Below, in pieces: positions 12,901 to 27,900 of a DNA stretch of 64,000 nucleotides (its first letter is position 1; the number at the start of each line of letters is the position of its first letter). Source of the DNA: Athripsodes cinereus (lineage: Eukaryota; Arthropoda; Insecta; Trichoptera; Leptoceridae); the NCBI GenBank assembly GCA_947579605.1, contig OX388313.1:25671214-25735213 (forward strand), in the 5' to 3' direction. The position numbers were made by a program, and so were the translations under genes. The notes below the pieces were generated by a model. It did not search any database and was not told where the DNA came from. It was given only the letters and a program-made list of their open reading frames with translations.

Positions 12901-15900
12901 TGCGTATGGACAGACGAGTTCAGGAAAGACACATACCATGGAAGGTGTCATAGGTGAGTTTGTCAAATAACAGCATAATATTACATCATAATGACATCTA
13001 CCACAAGTGGTGTAGCAAGTATGTCAAGTTCCATGTTTACTTATATTAGTGTAATATGTTATTCATCTATTTATTATATATTATTACAGGTGATCCTGGC
13101 AAGCAGGGTATTATCCCCAGAATAGTAAATGACATTTTCAACCATATTTATGCTATGGAAGAAAATCTCGAATTTCATATTAAAGTATCATACTTTGAAA
13201 TTTATATGGACAAAATTAGAGATTTATTGGATGGTGAGTTTTTAGATATATATCTTTTATTGTATCCTATAAACATATATGTCAACTCATTTTATCGATA
13301 ATTATCTATTCCAAGACTTCTCTCGCATTTGGAGTATCCAGTGGACTGATTGTATAGTGAACGTATGTAATTTGAAGATGTGGAGTGTCTTACATGTGAT
13401 ATTTAATATGAATTTTCTTATAAGATATTTGCAAACATGTAGAAAAGATAGGATCATAGTTTTTATGGATCATTCGATTGATACTTGTGTTCATGTTCTT
13501 CTTGCAGTTTCCAAAGTTAATTTAAGTGTCCATGAAGATAAGAATCGTGTACCTTTCGTGAAGGGAGCGACGGAGAGATTCGTTTCAAGTCCTGAAGAAG
13601 TGTTTGAAGTCATTGAAGAAGGAAAATCAAACAGGCACATTGCCGTTACAAGTAAGTTTTTTATCAAATGGATCATAATTTTATGTAACGATTGTTTTAT
13701 ATGACATGTTGTTTTTTTCATCTTTTATATATTGGATTTGTTACAATACTGTTATGTGTGTGCGTATGTGCAAACTACTGAAAATATTATTTCTTATCAA
13801 TAAACAATATGCCTATTATAGAATATTAGATTATTGATTTCATAATACAGTTATTTTTTCTGATAATGGAACATATTTCTAATAACTAAACATTGGATAA
13901 TACGCAAAATGACTTTGGGCTAGTTGGAAGAGATCGCGTCTTTGTGATAAAATCACCCTCTGCATATTGATTGTATTTAATTTGAATGCATTTTTCTATA
14001 AAATTGTATGTATTGTGATCAATGTACGGTAAAGAACGAATAAATATAATATGCTTAATAACATGTGCAACAGCCAGAAAATATTGCATATAGAAATTGC
14101 ATTATGTATATTGTGCGTTAATTTGTGAGATTTTTTGTAACTGGAGAGAAGAAATCCGAGGTCCCTTTTTATCCAGTGTATCTTGATCTGAGATGCCATA
14201 GAGTATAGAATATTTAGGAAACCTGTCAGAATTGCCAAGATATGCAAATGTATTTTTATATGATCTAGTATTTCACATAATCACATTGTGAATTTATTTT
14301 CTTCCAGACATGAACGAGCACTCTTCTAGATCTCACTCAGTATTCTTAATTAATGTTAAACAAGAAAATCTAGAGAACCAGAAGAAACTATCTGGTAAAT
14401 TATATCTAGTTGATTTGGCAGGTTCTGAAAAAGTGTCAAAGACTGGCGCTGAAGGAACCGTTTTAGATGAGGCTAAAAATATCAATAAATCCCTTTCGGC
14501 GCTGGGTAATGTAATTTCCGCCCTGGCCGACGGTAATAAGACCCACATTCCGTACAGAGATTCGAAGTTGACCCGTATCTTACAAGAATCTTTGGGAGGT
14601 AACGCCAGGACCACAATTGTCATCTGCTGTTCCCCTGCTTCATTCAATGAGTCAGAAACAAAGTCCACATTAGATTTTGGTAAAAGGTAAAAACAGTGCA
14701 TAAAATTTCATTAGCTTAATTCATTAATGTGAATGTACTGACATTTTTGTGTATCCTGTATGAAGAGTACAGAAGCGGCCGCATCAATCCTTGAATTTTT
14801 TTATCAGCACATTTCTATTTCAACTTTATGTGTTTTTACTACTACTACAACTATCCCATCACAGTATATCTCACAAGTGAGGTAGCCAACAAATTAACCA
14901 CATGCAATAAACATGAAAGCAGTCCTCACTGTGCCAACAAAAATTAAGACATTCAGGATAGGTGGCAAACCACATCACTGATTTTAAGATGTAAAATGTT
15001 GAGCCTTGGTCAGGTGCCAAGCCTCACAGCCACATAGAAGAACTGGGGTAGTACAGACACTTTGTCAGATGCTCTTCAAATTTTATTTGTCTAATTGAAA
15101 GTCCTGTGGGTAGCTCCTATGGTGATTGGTAATTCCGATCGGAAATCCCCCTCTAGCATTATAGTTGTTTCCATGTATTAAAACTTGATGACCTGGGATA
15201 TTTGGGTATTTCCAACCATTAGTGGGGAGCCAGTACTAACTACAGTAATAAAATAATTACATTATAAAAACATTAAACACAATTTTGTTTGATCTTAAAA
15301 AGAACAATTTTTGTATATTTTGAGTTTAGAGATAAGTATGATAAATTAAAAGTTCATTCCAAATTAATTATTTTTATTATATTATTTGATTTGTATTTAT
15401 CCTATTTCAGAGCCAAGACAGTAAAGAACGTTGTCTGTGTCAACGAGGAGTTGACTGCGGAGGAATGGAAGAGGCGGTACGAGAGAGAGAAGGAGAAGGT
15501 CGGCAGGCTCAAGGGCAAGGTAAATATCTTATTACATCAACATATTTTTTTATAAGATTGAGATGTCTGATTGGTTTTGTCATCTGCACGTTGAGCCCAA
15601 ACCCTATTAATAAAAATAAAAATTATAGTCAAAATTCTGTGAAGTATACAAACAGATTGTACCCCCTGAATAATTATTTTTATCAGATGGTAATTTAAAA
15701 AAAAAATGTATTTTAAGTTACAGAAAAAACAAAATGAAAATTAGAAACTTTAATGATCACGGCAAATATAAATACATTTTTCTACAGCAGTGGTTCCCAA
15801 AGTTGACTGGGCTCCTACCCATCTAACAAAAATTTCCAATCTTGGGACCCACTTTTTAGCTGTCTTAGAGAAAAGAGGTCATAAATATTGGTATTGTTCA

Positions 15901-18900
15901 AATGCTCAGATTCTCTAGTAGCGAGTCATGGAACTGCTTAATGCTCAGGGCCCACTCAATATTCGCTCGCGACCCACCCATGGTACTTATAGTTTGAAAT
16001 ACACTCTTCTACAGTATTGAGCACTATTGCAATATTCACAGATAAAAAATACATTTAATCAGACTTAATAGTGTCTCATTAGGGTAGCTGAAAATCCCAA
16101 ATCGAGATCGGCGGCAATGAATGAATTATGGTATTTTTTTATGACATTAATCCAATTATTGAAGTTTTTAAAGATAACTTTATTTATTCTTTTTGAACAC
16201 CATTTTTTTTAGGTGGAGAAACTCGAGGCCGAGCTTAGCAGATGGAGACAGGGTGAGACTGTTAATCCTGACGAGCAGGTTAATCTGCAAGAGGTGGAAG
16301 CCGTCACCCCAGTCACATCCATCATCGAAGAGAAGCCAGCCATTCCGGTAAGTCTGCCCGTATGTTTCAACTCTATACTACTTTATAGAATTAAGATTAC
16401 CTTGTAAGACATTTCATTTCATCAGTTCATTCATTTAGATTTTCTTCACTACAACAATAACATTCATGTCATTAATTTCATTCTCGTTCATACTTCATTA
16501 CTAGATCATAAATAGTTTTATATTATTGACTGATTAAATTTTTAAACGTTATGAAGAATGTTAAGCATTGTCTAATAGACCATTAAAGGATGACGTCACA
16601 AAAAAATGTTTGGAGGGCAGAGTCCCAACACAACAAAACAAAAACAAAATAAACAAAAATTGTTTACTAACATGACCATAATATATTATTCAATCGTTCA
16701 AAGATTAACGTAACGTTAAATAATATGCTTTCCGTAAAAGGTACCTATATAATTCCATAAAAGGATAAAGCGTATCACGTGAAAGAAAAGGCTTAAGGTG
16801 GTATCTCTTTCTAACTGCGTAGTTCTGAATACGCGTGAAAAAGATATAAAGTCATGCTATCTCAGATAGTAAATTATTTCAAAGAAGAGCGTTGTCATGT
16901 ATTGAATTCTTCCGACTGTAAGGGTTGCAAAATCACTCAATATTGGGTGGAATGCCTAAAGAACACCTAATAATAAAAAAAAACTGTCAGTGTCGGTTTT
17001 GTTACTATTTTGTCGTCCGACTTTCTTTTTCTCTTATGGCATAACATCCTACATGGATGATTTGCTCAATTTGACTTTCAACTGTCATAACAATCGAACA
17101 TGTGCCCTCCAAGCAATAGCAAATCCATGGACAAAACCACGTGACCTATAATGGTCTATAGTTAAGGTTCCCTTTGACCAGTCATGTTTAGCAACTCTGA
17201 AGTACCCAGAGATGTGGATCAAATTCTAAATAATGGAAGCTTATTGATTTAAAGAAAAGCTCATGAATGTAGAGGTGGTGTAAAAAGTATGAAAGGGCAG
17301 ATTAAATTATCAAATCTATTCTCTGCCTACTCCATAAGGGATGGAACATGATCAGATGGATAATTCTTTTTGTAACTAAATTTTCCATTGAATTTTGTAT
17401 TTAATTGTGTTAATAAATTGTGTTAATAAATTTAATTGTGTAAATATATTCGGGTTGGCTGGAAGAAATCGCATATGCGATAAGCCCGCCTTTTGGTAGT
17501 TAATTGGAACAAAAAACATGTACACATTATATATTGATGCCAATAAAGCTTTATTTATTTATTATTTATTTATTAATAAAGAATTTGAAAAAAAAAATAA
17601 ATGTTGTGCTTGCTTGTATTGTGTTAGAGATATTACATGGATGTGATGTTGTTTTTGTCCAGGAACTGCCAGCTGTGGCCGTGCCAGGAGACTCAGCCAA
17701 GTTGGAGGCTCTCTACCAACAGCTGGATGAGAAAGATGAGGAGATCAACCAGCATTCACAGCTTGTGGAGAAACTCAAGGATCAGATGATGGAGCAGGAA
17801 GAGCTCATCGCTGGCACCAGGTTATTATAATCTATCTATTTCTGTATACCAAGAGTGCATTGTAACTTTTAGTTGTTGGGAGATACTTTTTGTTGACAAC
17901 AAGAGTTCTAGATTGGCAATTGAAAACAGGTGGGAGAAATGTTGAAATACCTCAGGCTAGATGGTCGGATAATGTAAAGAAAATTGTTAGAAAGAGGTAG
18001 ATACAGCAAGCCTTTACAGAAAAGAGTAGAAAAGATATAAGGTATTTTTGCTATTAGCGGTTAAGTGCTTGTCTAATTTGATCCAAGTGTATTGTTGGCT
18101 CAGTAAATTATTTGTTTGCAACAATCAGATATTGAAAATGGTGTTAATTTTCCAGGCGAGACTATGAATCCCTACAAGGTGAGATGAACCGCATTCAGCA
18201 GGAGAACGAGTCAGCCAAGGAAGAAGTCAAGGAGGTACTCCAGGCTTTGGAAGAGTTGGCTGTGAACTATGATCAGAAGAGCCAAGAGGTGGATGCTAAG
18301 AACAAGGAGTGCGAACAGTTGCAAGAAGAGGTCATTCATAATAAGGTCAGTTTATATATCTATCCTGCTTTCGAGATCCTTATTTCTCGTTTATTTTCAT
18401 TTTGTAAAACCACAATCTTGCATTAAGTCGTTTATTGAAATATTTTTTAGATATGTCTTTTTGTAAATCAGCCCATAAACATAATGGCACCTTCGTACTT
18501 TACTAAGCTTTGCCCCTTTAACTCTACAATTAGAAGATCTTTGCGATCTGCGGCATTAGCTATAAATAGTTTTGCTGAGATTAGGTAAATCTAGTTTCTT
18601 TGGGAGGGCTTTTGGTGTTGCCGTACTTGCCCTATGGAACTACCTACCAGCTGTGCTTAAGAAAAATCAATGGGTAAAGACTTTTAGAAGTAAATTTAAG
18701 ACTGTACTGTTTATCAGCATCCTTTAGACCATGGGTGGCCAACCTTTTCAGCAGCCGGGCCAAATTTCAGAATGAGATTTCCTACCGGGCCGCACAACAA
18801 TATATACTTCATATATGGAACATTTGATAATTTTACTTCACCTTAAAATTTCAACCCCCCCGTCGCCAAATTTTCAAAATGGTATAGTAATTTGAAATGT

Positions 18901-21900
18901 TTGAGTTTCAAAACTCCTCAGTTTTCTTTTAGAATATTTTCTCGAAACACCATTTTCAATAAAGTTACGAACGGGTACTTGTACCGACTATTAAAAAAAG
19001 GTTAGTATATGCATCGCGGGCCGCGCGGCCCGGGTTTGCCACCCTTGCTTTAGACGGTCAAGTGCTACTGTGAAATGGTGTCAATATCAAGTCATTTATC
19101 ATCATCATAAACACAAATGTGTGGATTCAAATATTCATACCTACTGTGATTCTTTGTAAATAAAATTATAAATATTACATCTATGTTAATTAAAAAATCA
19201 TGTTTCTATTAACTAATTAATATTATTGATTGGTAATTGGGTGCCTTTCCTGAAATAAATACGTTGATATATTGAGTGTAATGTATTTCTGAACCCAGCT
19301 TAGTATTTTGTTTGAATATTAGCTTATGTATTTTTCTTTTCTTCAGTCCTCTTTGAATACCACATCTGCAGAGCTTCAACAAACCAGAGATATGATGGCC
19401 CATCAGAAGAAGAGGCTTGCCGATCTTCTGGCCAATCTGCTCAAAGATTTGGCTGAGATTGGCAGTGCAATTGGAGGGGAGAATGAAATTAAGGTACAAA
19501 TTCCTTTCTATGAAATTTTTTATTCTCTGGCTATCGTGCTTTTGAGAATTGCCAGGATGAAATGTTTATATATTCAATTCAAATTAACAGCTGAAGCCTT
19601 TTACAAAACAATATAAGTTTACAATTCAAAATAACCATATCAATATCAGTGAAAAGTATTTTTATTTATTTATTCTTTTTGCACATCATCATTATATTAT
19701 TATAGCAGTGTTAACAACACAAAATGCTAAGACGATATGCAGTACCGAGATTATCACTGTGTAGTGATTTGTTTCATCTAACCGAGTAGTATCAACAACA
19801 ATAAAAAAAAGGCAGGTGAAAGGTGCGCTTTGTCTAAATAAACTATCGTACAACATACTGAAACTTTCAAACTTCTCAAACCCCAATGGTAGCTTTTCAT
19901 TTAAATTTATGTATGTAACCTCGTACAATGGTTTATTGTGAAAATAACTTTGCTAAATATTTATAAATACCTACTTTTAATCTATTTCTACACACTTGTG
20001 GAAAGTCAGCATATTCTGATGATTTATATTCGTAACTTTTTAGATCAACACTGACAATGTTGGCAAACTGGAGGAAGAGTTCACAGTGGCTCGTCTACAC
20101 ATCAACAAAATGAAGAGTGACGTGAAGAATCTTGTGAAGAGGTGTCAGGACCTTGAGGGAGCCACATCTGAATCAAACAAGAAGGTGAAAATATATTCTG
20201 CTTACATAAAATATATATTTTACCAATGTATTATCCTTTACAAAAAAAATCTACGTAGAACTCTTCTATTAAAATATGGATCTGTATTCACAAATATGGG
20301 TTACTGATAACTCTACTGTTTTATCTTAATGAGACATCACTCACGGAGAATAACATTATTCCTACTTTATTATGTTTTTATGCCTCACTAAAATATTATT
20401 CCATTTGTCAATTTATTGTTTTTGGCCTTTTATAATATTTCACCAGAAGTTAAGTTGGAAGGTAACCTAATACAGCTCAATAAACTCAACCTCTTTACAT
20501 TGAATTATATAACTTATAATTAGTTGCTAATTTGTATGTATAGTATAGAATAAAATAGTAGATAATAGAGATGTGTGGGATATATGTATCATACTATAAC
20601 AATGCCATGCGTACATTTCACCAGTGTTTTATTTACATTATTGTTTCCGTATCAGGTTTCCGAGTATGAGCGTGAAATGGCAGAATGGAGACTACAGGTT
20701 ACTCAGCAGGATGCCAGGGCCAGGTCTCTGGCAGAGGCTGTCAGGGAAGCTGATGCCAAGAAAAGGCAGTTGGAAGATTTGGCAGACGCACTTAGGGATG
20801 AATGCGCCAAGCTCAAGGCAGCTAACCAGGTGAATGATTTTACAAATTTTAACCATACACTGTTCAATTTTCCTTGATTTTCTGCCAAAAAAATGCATAC
20901 ATATATTTAATAAATTCATCGTTCAACAAGGTATGAAAAAAAATTATAATAAAAACAAATTTTAAACTCTGTTAAGAATATATCATTGTAGTCCTCATTG
21001 TGCTCTTTTTTATGGCATATTCACCAATCTTGAAAACGTGGTATATTTTGTGATAACCATGTTGATAAAAAGAATTGTCAAATTTTGTCAAAGCAAAACA
21101 AAACCATTTTTGTATTAAAAAAATGAGAGCAATATTTGGTAGCAACGGCTACAATAATTTTTGAAACTAATTTTTTGTGTTAGCAAATATGTGCAAAGCA
21201 CATTTTATTTTATTTGATTCAAGTTATTATATTGTCTATAATAAGTTACTCATAATTAGTTTAAACTGAATCACTTCTTTTTTTATTTGTATAGATTTAT
21301 TTGAATTACATTTTGTTGAATTTTTTTTTAAAAAGTCACTTCTGACATGGCATAGTTTTGTTCTGACATGAGATAGATACACATTATATATTTTTTTTCA
21401 AATGCTTGTACATTCATAAAGTAAAAAACATGTTGCGTAATACGTATACAATTTAAATTGTTATCATATACCTATAATGCTTTCGTCCAGTTAACTTGAC
21501 GTTTTCAACATTTCTGTAAAAAGTAAATTCTTTTGATTTAATGAATATTAAATATGTTTTATATTGTGCAGGTGTCAGCCGCTGGCGAGCAACAGGCGGC
21601 TGGTGAGGTGCGAGCTGCCCTCGAGCAACAAGTAGAACAACTACGCGTCACACACTCCGCACTTGTTGCTGAACTGCGAGATGAGCTACACAGAGCAAGT
21701 CAACTTCACCAGGACTACAAAGAGTTAGAATTCTTTTATTGTTCTAGATATTCCAGAACGACACGGCATTTGAATGTCAGCACAGGCTTAAAATCTTGTA
21801 GTTGGTTTATTGCAAATATTTTTATCAAATGGTGTATCATCAAATGCTTGGAATTTATTAAGGTTAAGGAAACGCTAAACTAAACTTCAATTATTTTTAT

Positions 21901-24900
21901 GTAGTACCTATTTTACCTGGAGAATTAGAATCCGGTGTAATTTTGTATATTTCTAAGCTGAAAAAATTATTTACATTTTTCTTATGCGTTTGACGTGTCA
22001 CAAGTAAAGTATAAATATCAAAGGCCATGATATTTGCCGAAATGGTTTTCATGTGTACCAACATGATAAATACAATGTTTACTATAGAAAATACAAGTTA
22101 AAATACAACGGAAGTCAAAAAATATAAAATGGGAAAAAAGTCAAAGTTATGAAATGGGAAAATTATTACAGTTTATTAAATAAAAAATAGACATACCTCA
22201 TATTATAAATCCATATCTGTATAAATTGGTGTTTGTGAATGCCAGGCAATAAAAGATTATAGATAAACAACTGTGAATAGAACATAATATTAATAGTTTT
22301 TGTTTTTCTTTTATTTAATATGAAAAGCTATTTTTCTAATTTGGAGATTCAACATTATTAATTATACTCCATAACGACATATACATGTTCATTCAACTTA
22401 TTAAGTAATCTAGTGTTATTTTATGCAGAAGCACATTTATTGACCATCATTTTTACATTTGACTGATGGTAAGTTAGGTTAGGGTTAGTCTAGTGTTATT
22501 TTATGCAGAAGCACATTTACTGATCATCATTTTTACATTTGACATTTGGTAAATTTTAATTTTAAAAAAAATATTTTAGGTTAGGGTTAGTCTGGTGTTA
22601 TTTTATGCAAAAGCACATTTATTCTTAGATCATTTTTACATTTGACCGATGGTAGGTTAGGTTAGGGTTAGTCTGGTGTTATTTAATGCTACATCACATA
22701 TTTTATTGACAATCATTTTTACATTTGACTGATTATAGGTTAGGTTAGGGTTAGTCTGGTGTTATTTTATGCAAAAGCACATTTATTCTTAGATCATTTT
22801 TACATTTGACTGATGGTAGGTTAGGTTAGGGTTAGTCTGGTGTTATTTAATGCTACATCACATATTTTATTGACAATCATTTTTACATTTGACTGATTAT
22901 AGGTTAGGTTAGGGTTAGTCTGGTGTTATTTTATGCAAAAGCACATTTATTCTTAGATCATTTTTACATTTGACTGATGGTAGGTTAGGTTAGGGTTAGT
23001 CTGGTGTTATTTAATGCTACATCACATATTTTATTGACAATCATTTTTACATTTGACTGATTATAGGTTAGGTTAGGGTTAGTCTGGTGTTATTTTATGC
23101 AAAAGCACATTTATTCTTAGATCATTTTTACATTTGACTGATGGTAGGTTAGGTTAGGGTTAGTCTGGTGTTATTTAGTGCTGATCACATATTTTATTGA
23201 CAATCATTTTTACATTTGACTGATCTTAAAAATCCATCCCTTAGTATTGTAATATCATCACTGTGGTTCTAAAATACCTAGTCATCACCTGTACCTCTAT
23301 TATAAGTTTTTTCAGAACCCAGTAGTTCTAAGAGAGTGCTACCGTTTATTTCACTTTTAGTACCATCCACATCAGAATTGCGAACACAAACTAATGAATG
23401 TTTTTTCTTCTCATTGTTCTTAAAATAGACAAAAAGAGAGAATGAAGATAGTGTTTTACTCTTTCCTTTTCTTTATTGATAAAGAAAAGAGAGAAAATAA
23501 TATTTATTCATTATTTTGTAACTTTGATGCGGACAGTGCACTCACTGTGATATTTGAGAAATTCTGATTGAATTTTTCAATAAAAAAATTATGAAACTAC
23601 TTATTAGAATAATATTTTTTGATAGTTTTTAGATAGATTGTATTTTTGATGTTTATTTCTCTTATAAATTAATAGATCAAAGTGAATATTATATGGCTTA
23701 AAATTCTCCAAAATGATTACAAAAGTGACAGACGACTGACAGTTGCATAGACATTGAATAAATAATTGGATCAATTAAAAATCAACAGAATTAATCATGT
23801 AAATAAAATTAATATAATAATACTCATAAATTAAACAATAAAAACAATAGAATGAGACATGATAAATAAAATGTATAAAGTCATATGTGTCGCTGAGTCT
23901 CGAAATCCGCTATAACACATTTTTGCGATTTGGAGAATTTCGATAAAAACAGTATTAAATGTACTTTCCTGAAGTCAAACAATTTTGTTAATTATAAGAT
24001 TGTTACAACAGTTCAATTTTAAAATAAATTTTGTTATTGAATAAAAATAAACTGTTCATTTTGTATACATAAAAATTACTCCTATTGGTGGAGTGAGTTA
24101 TAGAGGATATTAAAAGACACATAAAGGAATATAGCGCGATCCTTTTCTCATTTTTTTTTTTTTAAATTGTACAAATGCTTTGTGTTTTGACTGAAACAAT
24201 TTTCTAAGATGACAGAATATTTAATTTCAAATCCAACGACGTTTATTATGAAATTTTCGGGAAAATGTGTTATAGCAGCTTTCGAAACTCAGCGATGCAT
24301 ACATTATATAAAATTTAATAGTTGAATGAATCCTTAAACATCCATGATTTATTTAATCCTTGTATGTGTTAGATGCTTTATATAATTTAGTATGTTTGTT
24401 GAATGTTGCCTGTTATATTGTGATTTTCTTCTTACAACACAAGTATGGGGAATTTAGGGAATAATTTCTAGTACTACCTGTCATTTTTTGTGTGAAATAG
24501 AGTTACTTAGTGTTTTTCACGGGTGAAATGGCAGAAAACATGTTAAATTACTCCCTAAATGCTCATATTCACGTTGTAGTGAGTATGATGACTAGTAGAA
24601 TGTGTAAGGTAATACAAATGGTGTGATTATTTTATCAGTGTGAGGTTTGTGTAAATGGTGAAGAATTAAAAAAAAAAATATTATTATTCATAGTTTTATA
24701 TGAAGAATTTTGTCTGTAAGATATGAATTTCATTTATGTTTTTAGTATGAAGTATGTGTATAAAAAAAATATTGATCGAAAATTGTAAAAAAATCTGTGC
24801 TTGTTTTTTTATTTGATGTGAGTGGAGAATTTTTATTTTGTCCCTTTTCCCAAATTCCAAAATCTGTGATTGTTCAGTCACAGAATTCATAAGAATATTA

Positions 24901-27900
24901 TGAATTTGTATTGTTCATTTCATATCATTTTGATATTTTTTGTCTTAGAAAGTATGAATTAATTATCTTGCATGTGAAGTAGTAGGCTTTCATAAAATAC
25001 TTGTCCATCTTATGTCGCATCTCTTGTGAGATTGACAGAGAGTGTGACTCTATTTCCATAATGCCTCCTTTACTTAATCATATTTATACAACCAATCATT
25101 GAATTTTGAAGATTCTCTTTCTAAACAAACATTTCTCTTCGAAATTTTGAAGATTTTTTCTTATGTCCTTCTTTTCATCAATACGTTAGTAGGTTTTATT
25201 TTACTTATTTATTTAACAAATACAATAAATACAAGTAAGTAATAGGATTTTCAGGAAATAAGATATACATTTATTATCAAACCTATAAACTAAACTAAAA
25301 AAAACAAAAGAATGTAATACAAAAAGTAAAATTACAATTAGCACAATATCATAAACAACCCAAACAAACATACATACATAGACACATAAATCCTACTTAG
25401 TACTCCTGCCAACATCACACACCCATACATAATTACCTTAGGTACCACAAATAAAATAAAAACAAAATTTAAAATTGACTTAATCAATAGCAGTCCAAAC
25501 GTATATACACACATGTGACACGTAATGCCTAGCACTCCTGTCCACATCACACCCATACACAAACACCTTACCACAAATAAAATAAAGTAAAATAAAAATT
25601 GGGATATATCAACAACAGCCCAAACAAACATACACACATGTGACACGTAATGCCTACTTAGTAATCCCACCCACATCACACACCCATACATAAACACCTT
25701 ACCACAAATAAAATAAAGTAAAATTAGCATATATCAACAACAGCCCAAACTTACATACACAAATGTGACACATAATGCCTACTTATTGCTCCCGTCCACA
25801 CACACACCCACACACAAACATCATCCTTAGCCACACAGAAAACCATGACAGGATAATATAACGTTATAAAATACACAAACATATCTACACACACATACAC
25901 ATCAATAAAAACAGTGAATTTAGATAATTATATTCAGAATGTTTCTTAAGGAAACATCAGACAAGTCCACAGCTTGTATATTTTTTTTATTTATCAAGCA
26001 AACATACAGTCATAAGATACACAAACATATCCACACTCGAATACACATGAATAAAAATAGTGAATTTAGATAATTATATTCAGAATGTTTCTTAAGGAAT
26101 CATCAGACAAGTCCACAACTTGTATATTTTTTTATTTATCAAGCAAACATACAGTCATAAGATACAAAAACATATCCACACACACATACACATGAATAAA
26201 AACAGTGAATTTAGATAATTATATTCAGAATGTCTCTTAAGGAATCATCAGACAAGTCCACAACTTGTATATTTTTTTATTTATCAAGCAAACATACAGT
26301 CATAAGATACAAAAACATATCCACACACACATACACATGAATAAAAACAGTGAATTTAGATAATTATATTCAGAATGTCTCTTAAGGAATCATCAGACAA
26401 GTCCACAACTTGTATATTTTTTTATTTATCAAGCAAACATACAGTCATAAGATACAAAAACATATCCACACACACATACACATAAATAAAAACAGTGAAT
26501 TTAGATAATTATATTCAGAATGTCTCTTAAGGAATCATCAGACAAGTCCACAACTTGTATATTTTTTTATTTATCAAGCAAACATACAGTCATAAGATAC
26601 AAAAACATATCCACACACACATACACATGAATAAAAACAGTGAATTTAGATAATTATATTCAGAATGTCTCTTAAGGAATCATCAGACAAGTCCACAACT
26701 TGTATATTTTTTTATTTATCAAGCAAACATACAGTCATAAGATACAAAAACATATCCACACACACATACACATGAATAAAAACAGTGAATTTAGATAATT
26801 ATATTCAGAATGTCTCTTAAGGAATCATCAGACAAGTCCACAACTTGTATATTTTTTTATTTATCAAGCAAACATAGTCATAAGATACACAAACATATCC
26901 ACACTCACATACACATGAATAAAAACAGTGAATTTAGATAATTATATTCAGAATGTTTCTTAAGGAATCATCAGACAAGTCCACAACTTGTATATTTTTT
27001 TATTTATCAAGCAAACATACAGTCATAAGATACAAAAACATATCCACACACACATACACATGAATAAAAACAGTGAATTTAGATAATTATATTCAGAATG
27101 TCTCTTAAGGAATCATCAGACAAGTCCACAACTTGTATATTTTTTTATTTATCAAGCAAACATACAGTCATAAGATACAAAAACATATCCACACACACAT
27201 ACACATGAATAAAAACAGTGAATTTAGATAATTATATTCAGAATGTCTCTTAAGGAATCATCAGACAAGTCCACAACTTGTATATTTTTTTATTTATCAA
27301 GCAAACATACAGTCATAAGATACACAAACATATCCACACTCACATACACATGAATAAAAACAGTGAATTTAGATAATTATATTCAGAATGTCTCTTAAGG
27401 AATCATCAGACAAGTCCACAACTTGTATATTTTTTTATTTATCAAGCAAACATACAGTCATAAGATACAAAAACATATCCACACACACATACACATGAAT
27501 AAAAACAGTGAATTTAGATAATTATATTCAGAATGTCTCTTAAGGAATCATCAGACAAGTCCACAACTTGTATATTTTTTTATTTATCAAGCAAACATAC
27601 AGTCATAAGATACAAAAACATATCCACACACACATACACATGAATAAAAACAGTGAATTTAGATAATTATATTCAGAATGTCTCTTAAGGAATCATCAGA
27701 CAAGTCCACAACTTGTATATTTTTTTATTTATCAAGCAAACATACAGTCATAAGATACACAAACATATCCACACTCACATACACATGAATAAAAACAGTG
27801 AATTTAGATAATTATATTCAGAATGTCTCTTAAGGAATCATCAGACAAGTCCACAACTTGTATATTTTTTTATTTATCAAGCAAACATACAGTCATAAGA

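Noticed and set aside
21724..21883. Extension of Khc exon 13 by its open frame
   Set aside because: The read-through soon loses coiled-coil character and is only 53 codons; splicing at 21723 to exon 14 matches the family sequence.
22440..23220. An interstitial telomere
   Set aside because: TTAGG units are only two or three per 82-bp monomer; this is a minisatellite containing the motif, not a (TTAGG)n tract.
25338..25730. A 130-codon minus-strand frame rich in Tyr, Cys and hydrophobics
   Set aside because: It is a translation of tandem repeat units; the peptide repeats with the DNA period.
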